From the NCBI GenBank assembly GCA_003242675.1, contig QGVE01000094.1:1-11013 (forward strand): a DNA stretch of 11,013 nt. The letters run 5' to 3'. Made by a program: the position numbers and the translations under genes. This DNA is from Bacillota bacterium. GTDB lineage: Bacteria; Bacillota_E; Symbiobacteriia; Symbiobacteriales; Symbiobacteriaceae. Positions 6,075-11,013 of this stretch are shown in pieces. How positions within the stretch are numbered: the stretch's first letter is position 1; the number at the start of each line of letters is the position of its first letter. The notes under the pieces are model-generated. The model searched no databases and was not told where the DNA came from. It saw nothing but the letters and a program-made list of their open reading frames with translations.

Positions 6075-7451
6075 TCAGTCGTCGCCCGCCTTCACGCCCG
6101 CGGGCTGGGCAGAGTGCTTCTTCGCCCAGATCTCGTCGGCCAGCTCGCCCCAGGCCTTCGCGTAGCCGGCCAGCTTCTCGGCGAACTCGTCGACCGTCTC
6201 GTCGTTGCTCTTCTGCGTCCAGTAGGCGCCCGACTCCTTCACCATGTCCCGCAGCACGTAGGGGTGGTCGATGATGGGGCACGGCCGCCGCAGGTTCTCC
6301 GAGAAGGGCTGCCGCTTCTGGTAGGCCTTGAAGAGCGGGTTCTGCAGGGCCTCTTCCAGCGACATGTTGTGGATGTTGCACGTCGCGTAGTGGGCGAAGG
6401 CGCAGGGCTCCACGTCGCCCGCGGAGTTGATGTGGAAGTACTTCCGCCCGCCGGCGATGCAGCCCACGGCCGCCTCGCCGTCGTTCCAGAAGTCGACCAG
6501 GAAGATCGGCTTGGTGCGGCGGAACTCGCAGATGCGGTCGAACATGTACGCCCGCTGCTGCGGCGTGGCCATGAGCTCCAGGTCCACGTCCCGGCCGATG
6601 GGGATGTAGGTGAAGAACCAGCCAAAGCTGGCGCCCTTCTCCACCATCTTGTCGATGAACTCCTCACTGCCCAGCTCCTCGGTGTTCTTGCGCGTGTAGG
6701 TGGCCGAGAAGCCGAAGATGAGCCCCTCCTCGCGCAGGATGTCCATGGCGTTCATGACCTTCTGGAACACGCCCTTGCCGCGCCGGGCGTCCGTCGACTC
6801 CTCCAGCCCCTCCAGGCTCAGGGCAAAGACCATGTTGCCGCGCTCCGCCGCCTCGCGGGCGAACTCCCGGGTGATCAGCGTGCCGTTGCTATAGATGTGG
6901 AACATCTTGTCCGGGTGGCGGCGGGCAAGCTCCAGCAGGTCGTCCTTGCGCACCATGGGCTCGCCGCCGGAGATGACGTAGAAATGAATGCCCAGCTCTC
7001 CGCCCTCCCGGCAGATCCGGTCCATGGTCTCGAGGCTGAGCTCAGGCCGCAGCTCGTAGTCGCCGGCCCAGCAGCCGATGCAGCGCAGGTTGCACTTCGC
7101 GGTGGGGTCCATCAGGATCGCCCACGGCACCTTGACGCCCAGCCGCTTCTCCGCCTCCCGCTGCTTCGGGATCCCGACCAGGCTGGCGTTGATGAAGAAG
7201 TTCACGGCCGTGCGCTTGCGCACGTTGGGGTGCGTCTCGGTCAGCAGCCGCATGCCCAACTTGTGCCAGTTGCTGTTTTCGTCCTCGAGGTAGACCTTCA
7301 CCTTCTGGGCAATCTCACGGTGGCTCTCCAGCGGGGCATTCTTGCAGACCCAGTCGACCAAACGCGGCAGGTTCTCCTTCGGGTTGCGCATGACCATCCC
7401 CATCAGGAACTCCAACACCTGGCGACCCAAGTAGGTCTCCGCGAGATTCAT
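6075..7451 (-). CDS. radical SAM protein with SPASM-like auxiliary cluster site
   Basis: A 458-residue radical S-adenosylmethionine enzyme of unknown substrate. Residues 1-110 are a mostly helical N-terminal extension. The AdoMet cluster motif is CNLRCIGC (Cys120, Cys124, Cys127), followed by the SAM-binding ISGGEP (160-165) and the barrel strands HIYSNGTL and FALSLEGLEEST. The C-terminal part has Cys331, Gly345 and Cys350 in the SPASM spacing C-X13-G-X4-C, plus Cys358 and Cys391, enough for one more [4Fe-4S] cluster. About 65 residues follow. SPASM enzymes often modify peptides, but no precursor peptide gene is visible nearby, so I do not assign a substrate. The ATG at 7449-7451 has AAGGAGG upstream at proper spacing. 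It lies 54 bases after tetR on the same strand and is presumably co-transcribed and controlled by it. Confidence 0.9.
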   Translation of the reverse strand: MNLAETYLGRQVLEFLMGMVMRNPKENLPRLVDWVCKNAPLESHREIAQKVKVYLEDENSNWHKLGMRLLTETHPNVRKRTAVNFFINASLVGIPKQREAEKRLGVKVPWAILMDPTAKCNLRCIGCWAGDYELRPELSLETMDRICREGGELGIHFYVISGGEPMVRKDDLLELARRHPDKMFHIYSNGTLITREFAREAAERGNMVFALSLEGLEESTDARRGKGVFQKVMNAMDILREEGLIFGFSATYTRKNTEELGSEEFIDKMVEKGASFGWFFTYIPIGRDVDLELMATPQQRAYMFDRICEFRRTKPIFLVDFWNDGEAAVGCIAGGRKYFHINSAGDVEPCAFAHYATCNIHNMSLEEALQNPLFKAYQKRQPFSENLRRPCPIIDHPYVLRDMVKESGAYWTQKSNDETVDEFAEKLAGYAKAWGELADEIWAKKHSAQPAGVKAGDD

Positions 7452-7505
7452 CAGCCGTCCCTCCTTCGGATGCTCCGGTTAACGAACTGCCCCCTGAAGT
7501 GCCGA

Positions 7506-8258
7506 TCACAGCAACTCGGCCTGGAACGCCGCCTCCTCCCGGGCGACCAGATCCTCCAGCCGGTTCAGCACGTCCTCCGCTGCCGCCGCTTCCTGCGAAG
7601 GCGTCGCCCGGCTGCCGACATCGAGCGCCGCCACCACGGTGTCCGCCATGAGGCCGGCGATCTGCTCGTCGGTCAGGGAGGCCTGCTCCGGGAGCCACGA
7701 GGCTGTGACGAAGAACCCCAGAAAGATGGCACTCACCAGGAACGCCTGGGCCTGGGGCGTGAGGTCGCGCCGCACGAGATTGTGCCGGCCCAGGAACTCC
7801 AGCAGCACGTGGAACAGCTCCTTCTGCTCCGGGTGCGCGCGCTGCTCCCGCAGGAGAAGGTGGCCGACCATCTCCACGTCCCGGGTGAAGACCGCCCGCA
7901 CCAGCGGCCGCTGCAGGAGGCAGAGGGCCGCGTGCTTGAACAGCGCCCGCACGGTGAGCGGCTCCTTCTCCGCGCGCATCCGATCGAGGAAGCTGCGGGA
8001 GAGCAGGATCTGCTCCCGGCGCAGCACGGCGCCGAACAGCTCCTCGCGCGAGTGCCAGTGCAGGTAGAGGGTGCCCTTCGCCACCCCGGCCTCCCGTGCG
8101 ACGTCGTCCAGGGTGGTCTTGCTGTAGCCGTAGCGCTCGACCAGGGACGCGGCCGCAGCAAGGATCCGCAGGGCCCGCTCCGTCCGCCGGGACTGCCGGC
8201 CCCGCCTGGTGCCCTTGCCGACCTTGGTCTCGCCTACCCCATCGCCGGGGATGCCCAC
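7506..8258 (-). CDS. TetR/AcrR-family transcriptional regulator
   Basis: A one-component repressor of about 250 residues. The N-terminal TetR DNA-binding domain is clear: RRTERALRILAAAASLVERY, then the helix-turn-helix TTLDDVAREAGVAKGTLYLHW (about residues 48-68) and REELFGAVLRR. The remainder is a helical ligand-binding/dimerisation domain without recognisable specificity, ending in an acidic tail. Start choice: the GTG at 8256-8258 has GGAAGG 8 bases upstream. An ATG at 8295-8297 (13 more residues) is possible, and the frame is open to an ATG at 8387, but that reading would run through the likely operator at 8363-8386. The radical SAM gene follows after 54 bases on the same strand, so the pair is probably an autoregulated operon. 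The inducer is unknown and is probably related to the radical SAM enzyme's substrate or to membrane stress. Confidence 0.9.
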   Translation of the reverse strand: MGIPGDGVGETKVGKGTRRGRQSRRTERALRILAAAASLVERYGYSKTTLDDVAREAGVAKGTLYLHWHSREELFGAVLRREQILLSRSFLDRMRAEKEPLTVRALFKHAALCLLQRPLVRAVFTRDVEMVGHLLLREQRAHPEQKELFHVLLEFLGRHNLVRRDLTPQAQAFLVSAIFLGFFVTASWLPEQASLTDEQIAGLMADTVVAALDVGSRATPSQEAAAAEDVLNRLEDLVAREEAAFQAELL

Positions 8259-8362
8259 ATCACCCGCCTTCCGCTGCAACTCCCGCTGCATCTCCATCCG
8301 ACCTGCACCGAGTCTCCCGCTCGCCCTCCACAGCATCCTCAGCGGCCCCCACTTCAGGTTTT

Positions 8363-8386
8363 TGACCAGATGTGCACATCCGGTCA
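8363..8386. promoter_or_regulatory. 24-bp palindrome, likely TetR operator
   Basis: A 24-bp dyad with 11 of 12 base pairs symmetric (mismatch only at 8368/8381). Its centre is GATGTGCACATC (8369-8380) and its ends are TGACC/GGTCA. It is centred at 8374/8375, about 115 bases upstream of the tetR start and outside any gene. TetR proteins bind such long dyads and typically repress their own operons, so this is the natural operator for the tetR-radical SAM pair. Confidence 0.72.
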
Positions 8387-8389
8387 TGG

Positions 8390-8419
8390 ATTCAAGTTTA
8401 GGGTAGCGAACTGTTTCCA
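8390..8419 (-). promoter_or_regulatory. weak candidate promoter of the tetR-radical SAM operon
   Basis: On the minus strand TGGAAA (plus 8414-8419) and TTGAAT (plus 8390-8395) are separated by 18 bases and each matches four of six consensus positions. The predicted start would fall at the edge of the palindrome at 8363-8386, which fits repression. The boxes are individually weak and other pairings are possible. Confidence 0.3.
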
Positions 8420-8464
8420 GCGGTACAAGGACGCGAATGGATAGGTTTGCCTCCGATGCCCCTC

Positions 8465-8485
8465 CCTTTGGGCGTACGCCAAAGG
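8465..8485. repeat. interrupted palindrome CCTTTGG...CCAAAGG
   Basis: CCTTTGG (8465-8471) and CCAAAGG (8479-8485) flank CGTACG, itself palindromic. Apart from one extra G at 8472 the whole 21 bases would be a perfect 20-bp palindrome. It lies between the dehydrogenase 3' hairpin and the tetR promoter region. It could be a second 3' structure or a protein-binding dyad. Confidence 0.5.
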
Positions 8486-8510
8486 TACTGCTCCAGCCCG
8501 CACGCGCGCC

Positions 8511-8544
8511 GGCGGGCCTGCGCCCCTCCGGACGCAGGCCCGCC
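8511..8544 (-). terminator. hairpin after the tartrate/malate dehydrogenase gene
   Basis: GGCGGGCCTGCG (8511-8522) and CGCAGGCCCGCC (8533-8544) form 12 perfect pairs with a 10-base loop, beginning 11 bases past the leftward stop codon. No T-run follows on the minus strand. Like the hairpins at 1926-1963 and 6026-6057, it marks the end of a leftward unit. Confidence 0.5.
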
Positions 8545-8555
8545 CTTACTGTGGC

Positions 8556-9635
8556 TTACTTGAACCGCTGGGACAGCTTGGCGATGATCGCGTCGGTCAT
8601 CTCGTCGGTGGTGCTCTTGCCGCCCAGATCCGGCGTGCGCACCCGCCCTTCCTCCAGCACGTCCTCGACCGCATCCATCACGGCCTTGCCGAGATCGGCC
8701 CGGCCCAGGTGGTCCAGCATGAGGCTCACGGACCAGATCTGCCCCACCGGGTTGGCGATGCCCTTGCCCGCGATGTCCGGGGCTGATCCGTGCACCGGCT
8801 CGAACATGGACGGGTACTTCCGCTCGGGGTTGATGTTGGCCGAGGCGGCCATGCCGATGGACCCCATGATCGCGCCGCCCAGGTCGGTCAGGATGTCGCC
8901 GAACAGGTTGGAGGCCACCACCACGTCGAACTCGTGCGGCTTCAGCACGAAGTTGGCTGCGAGCGCGTCGATGTGGCAGAGCCAGCGGTTCACCTCGGGG
9001 AACTCCTTCTCGCCGATCTCGTTGAACACCTCATCCCAGAACGGCATGGCGTAATTGATGCCGTTGGACTTGGTCGCGCCGCAAAGCCGCTTGCGCGGCG
9101 CCTTGGCGGCCAGCTGGTAGGCGTAGCGGATGACCCGCTCCGTGCCCACCCGCGTAAACACGGAGTTCTGCACGACCACCTCGTAGGGGAACCCGGTGTG
9201 CAGCCGGCCGCCCATGTTGGAGTACTCGCCCTCGGTGTTCTCGCGGATGACCACGAAGTCGACGTCGCCCGGGTTGCGGTCCCGCAGCGGGCTGACGAAG
9301 CCGCGCAGAATTCGCACCGGGCGCAGGTTGATGTACTGCTGGAAGCCCCGCCGGATGGGCAGCAGGAGGCCCCACAGGGACACGTGGTCCGGCACGCCGG
9401 GGTAGCCGACCGCGCCCAGCAGGATGGTCTCGAAGTTGGCCAGGGTGTTCAGGAAGCCCTTCGGCGCCATCTCGCCGTGCTTCAGGTAGTAGGCGCAGCC
9501 CCAGTCGAACTCCGTGTACTCGAACTTGAGGCCGCCGTCCATTTCCGCGACGGCATCCAGCACGCGGCGCCCCGCCCGCACCGTCTCGACGCCAATTCCG
9601 TCGCCGGGGATGACCGCAACCGAGACCTTTTGCAC
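8556..9635 (-). CDS. tartrate/D-malate dehydrogenase-type beta-decarboxylating dehydrogenase
   Basis: A 359-residue NAD-dependent beta-hydroxyacid oxidative decarboxylase of the isopropylmalate/isocitrate dehydrogenase superfamily. Landmarks: nucleotide-fold start VSVAVIPGDGIG, SLWGLLLPIRRGFQQYINLR (about 86-105), VIRENTEGEYSNMGGR (Arg131, Tyr138), catalytic Lys189 in ATKSNG, metal-binding Asp223, Asp247 and Asp251 (CHIDALA, NLFGDILTDL), and the NAD loop EPVHGSAPDIAGKGIANP. The PDHVSLWG segment is typical of tartrate dehydrogenase/D-malate dehydrogenase (TtuC/DmlA type), not LeuB, and no leucine genes are adjacent. Expected reactions are D-malate to pyruvate, and tartrate oxidation or decarboxylation; 3-isopropylmalate activity is possible. 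The GTG at 9633-9635 has AAGGAGG 8 bases upstream; the in-frame ATG at 9683 precedes that site. It appears to be a single-gene unit. Confidence 0.9.
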   Translation of the reverse strand: MQKVSVAVIPGDGIGVETVRAGRRVLDAVAEMDGGLKFEYTEFDWGCAYYLKHGEMAPKGFLNTLANFETILLGAVGYPGVPDHVSLWGLLLPIRRGFQQYINLRPVRILRGFVSPLRDRNPGDVDFVVIRENTEGEYSNMGGRLHTGFPYEVVVQNSVFTRVGTERVIRYAYQLAAKAPRKRLCGATKSNGINYAMPFWDEVFNEIGEKEFPEVNRWLCHIDALAANFVLKPHEFDVVVASNLFGDILTDLGGAIMGSIGMAASANINPERKYPSMFEPVHGSAPDIAGKGIANPVGQIWSVSLMLDHLGRADLGKAVMDAVEDVLEEGRVRTPDLGGKSTTDEMTDAIIAKLSQRFK

Positions 9636-9651
9636 GTTCGTTCCCTCCTTA

Positions 9652-9668
9652 GATCTCCGCACGAGATC
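9652..9668. promoter_or_regulatory. small inverted repeat in the dehydrogenase leader
   Basis: GATCTC (9652-9657) and GAGATC (9663-9668) form 6 perfect pairs around 5 bases, just upstream of the dehydrogenase ribosome binding site. It could be an operator half-site pair or a small leader hairpin. No clear promoter was found in the 138 bases between this gene and the nuclease stop at 9774, although AATATT near 9722-9727 is a possible -10. Confidence 0.3.
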
Positions 9669-9773
9669 GGATTCCACTTCCATTCAACCCCTGCAGTTCG
9701 CTCCCCGCAATGGCCCGACGGAATATTGGCCCGATATGACACGTTGGTACCGGGGCGCCGGCGTGCACTGGTG

Positions 9774-10781
9774 CTACCGCTTGGATCGCCGGTATCCGGC
9801 GGCCTCCGCCTCTTCCGGCGTGCGGAAACAGGCCTCCGCGTAGGTGCGGTCGTAGAACTGCCCGCCGGGCACGTGGTAGATCAGCTCGCCGCTGGAGGAG
9901 ACGTTACCCTTGATGAGCCCGAAGCAGTCGCCGTTGACGGGAAGGATCACCCCGCCGGAGGACGCGCCCGGAGCGGCGGTCCCGCCACCTGCGGCGCCGC
10001 CGCCGGTGGTGCTGCCGCCACCCGCCGTCCCGCTGTCGCCGGCGGCGCTGCCGCCGCCCGCGCCGGCGCCTGCGGCCGACTCATCCGCAAGCCCCCACAG
10101 CCCGCGGCCGGCCTCCCGGGCCTCGCGCTGCAGGGCGACGAACTGATCGACGTACTTCACGTTGGGGGGAACGGTCATCAGCTGGGCGTAGCCCTCCCGC
10201 AGCAGCGTCGCGTTGAACAGCTCGTCGCCGACCCAGACGTACGCCAGCAGCCGGCCGTACTTGTCCCGCTCCTCCACGTCCAGCTCCAGGCGCACCTCCC
10301 GGCCGTCCAGCCGCCGCTTCGTGAACGCGGACGCCTCGGCGCCGTAGGCTTCCGCCTGGCCGTAGACCTCCGGCGTGTCCACGCCGATCAGCCGCACCCG
10401 TTCCGTGCGGCCGTCGATCCGCACATCCAGCGTGTCGCCGTCCACCACCCGCACGACGGTCGCCGTAAAGGTGCGGTGAGGGTTGGGCTCGGCCCCGCCG
10501 GAGCTGCCGGACTCCGCTCCGTTCGCCCCCGCCGTGCCGGCGGCGCCCGCTCCGCCCGGCGTTCCCGTCTGCCCGGACCCGCCAGGGCCCGCATCGCCCT
10601 CCGCGGGCCCCTCCGCTTCATCCCCAGGCACCGGGGCCTGGGCCGATATCTGCGCCTCCCCGCTCGGCTCCTGCTCTCCCTGTCCGCTCTCGGGCCGGAC
10701 GCTCAGGGCCGCCACCACGGCGGCCACGGCCACCAGCGCCACCCAGCCTCGGCTGCGCCGCCCCTCCTGCTTCCGCCTCAT
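9774..10781 (-). CDS. membrane-anchored or secreted thermonuclease with C-terminal nuclease-associated domain
   Basis: A 335-residue extracytoplasmic nuclease of the staphylococcal nuclease (SNase) family, hydrolysing DNA or RNA with Ca2+. Residues 1-11 are basic and 13-27 hydrophobic (WVALVAVAAVVAALS) with no clear AxA site: signal anchor or signal peptide. A Gly/Glu/Ala/Pro linker (30-100) precedes the SNase domain (103-231). Catalytic counterparts are Arg130, Glu138 and Arg177, with metal-binding Asp116 and Asp135 (VDGDTLDV, RLIGVDTPEV, DKYGRLLAYV). A second Gly/Ala/Ser/Thr linker (236-277) leads to a compact C-terminal domain (281-335) with GLIKGNVSSSGELIYHVPGG and EEAEAAGYRRSK plus Cys286 and Cys318, a module often attached to such nucleases. 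The ATG at 10779-10781 has GGAGGT 8 bases upstream; the TTG at 10823 does not. A promoter is suggested at 10823-10851. Likely roles are scavenging or degradation of external DNA. Confidence 0.93.
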   Translation of the reverse strand: MRRKQEGRRSRGWVALVAVAAVVAALSVRPESGQGEQEPSGEAQISAQAPVPGDEAEGPAEGDAGPGGSGQTGTPGGAGAAGTAGANGAESGSSGGAEPNPHRTFTATVVRVVDGDTLDVRIDGRTERVRLIGVDTPEVYGQAEAYGAEASAFTKRRLDGREVRLELDVEERDKYGRLLAYVWVGDELFNATLLREGYAQLMTVPPNVKYVDQFVALQREAREAGRGLWGLADESAAGAGAGGGSAAGDSGTAGGGSTTGGGAAGGGTAAPGASSGGVILPVNGDCFGLIKGNVSSSGELIYHVPGGQFYDRTYAEACFRTPEEAEAAGYRRSKR

Positions 10782-10822
10782 CCGCTGCAACCTCCGTGAT
10801 GCCTTGACTTCCTTATGGCTCA

Positions 10823-10851
10823 ATGGTACGCAGATCGAACCTGGCCGTAAA
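10823..10851 (-). promoter_or_regulatory. putative promoter of the thermonuclease gene
   Basis: On the minus strand TTTACG (plus 10846-10851) and TACCAT (plus 10823-10828) are separated by exactly 17 bases. Each matches four of six consensus positions. The predicted leader is about 35 bases, a sensible distance to the ATG at 10781 with its strong ribosome binding site. Confidence 0.45.
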
Positions 10852-10887
10852 CCGGCGGATGGCAGGCGCTTCGGGGCGGCAGCGGCT

Positions 10888-11013
10888 TCAGAGGTAGCGG
10901 GCCTGTGCCTCCTGCCGCAGCCAGGAAGAGACCGCCTCCACCTCCGGCTCCAGTTCCGCGGCCGCCGAACCCTCGACGGGCGCGAACAGCTCCGGGACCA
11001 CCCGGCCGCGCTC
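10888..11013 (-). CDS. unidentified protein, C-terminal 41 residues (partial)
   Basis: A leftward reading frame enters from the right edge and ends at a TGA at 10888-10890. The 41 residues begin ERGRVVPELFAPVEG and end WLRQEAQARYL. Third positions are strongly G/C, and the composition (acidic helix with EPEVEAVSSWL) looks like a genuine soluble protein terminus. It lies 106 bases upstream of the thermonuclease start on the same strand, and the gap contains that gene's likely promoter. I do not recognise the family, and the fragment is too short to assign function. Confidence 0.6.
   Translation of the reverse strand, partial: ERGRVVPELFAPVEGSAAAELEPEVEAVSSWLRQEAQARYL

Noticed and set aside
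6075..8258. RiPP biosynthetic cluster around the radical SAM gene
   Set aside because: No short precursor peptide gene with a ribosome binding site was seen in the 54-base gap or the flanking intergenic regions, and there is no protease or transporter.
8259..8387. Longer N-terminus for the TetR protein starting at the ATG at 8387
   Set aside because: It would place the 24-bp palindrome inside coding sequence, has no ribosome binding site, and adds residues not typical of the family before the DNA-binding domain.
5973..8444. An 823-codon open frame on the plus strand across the radical SAM and tetR genes
   Set aside because: It is antisense to well-supported genes with conserved motifs. Long antisense open frames are expected in GC-rich DNA, and its Arg/Leu/His/Val-rich translation shows no domain.
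8790..10799. A 669-codon plus-strand open frame across the dehydrogenase and nuclease genes
   Set aside because: It is antisense to two confident genes and its translation is low complexity, so it is a composition artefact.

Overview
The window comes from a strongly GC-rich bacterial chromosome. The genes use strong AGGAGG-type ribosome binding sites about 8 bases before ATG or GTG starts and have G/C-rich third codon positions. The gene types (YhfI-like metallo-hydrolase, PadR regulator, PcsB/CwlO-like coiled coil, thermonuclease with a C-terminal nuclease-associated domain) are typical of Firmicutes. A high-GC Firmicute such as Symbiobacterium or a relative fits best; this is an inference from gene style, not a database match.

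Layout. Positions 1-460 hold no supportable gene, but contain a composite palindromic repeat present twice at a 172-base period. Next come two leftward metabolic genes: an acetyl-CoA C-acetyltransferase (thiolase, 461-1645) and an aldo/keto reductase (1995-2846). Two rightward genes follow: a YhfI/RNase Z-like metallo-beta-lactamase-fold hydrolase (3173-3907) and a PadR-family regulator with a His/Cys-rich N-terminus (4191-4604). The PadR gene has a clear sigma-A-type promoter with nested palindromes at the predicted transcription start.

From 4861 to the right edge every gene reads leftward: a secreted coiled-coil protein with a C-terminal beta-rich domain (4861-5934), a radical SAM protein with SPASM-like auxiliary cysteines (6075-7451), its TetR-family regulator (7506-8258), a tartrate/D-malate-type dehydrogenase (8556-9635), a membrane-anchored or secreted thermonuclease (9774-10781), and the last 41 residues of an unidentified protein (10888-11013).

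Functional links. The clearest unit is TetR plus radical SAM enzyme: same strand, 54 bases apart, with a 24-bp near-perfect palindrome upstream of tetR that looks like its operator. The padR gene and the coiled-coil gene converge on a perfect 13-bp hairpin terminator. The thiolase, aldo/keto reductase, dehydrogenase and nuclease look like independent transcription units, several followed by GC-rich hairpins without T-runs. No RNA gene, CRISPR array, transposase or phage gene was seen.
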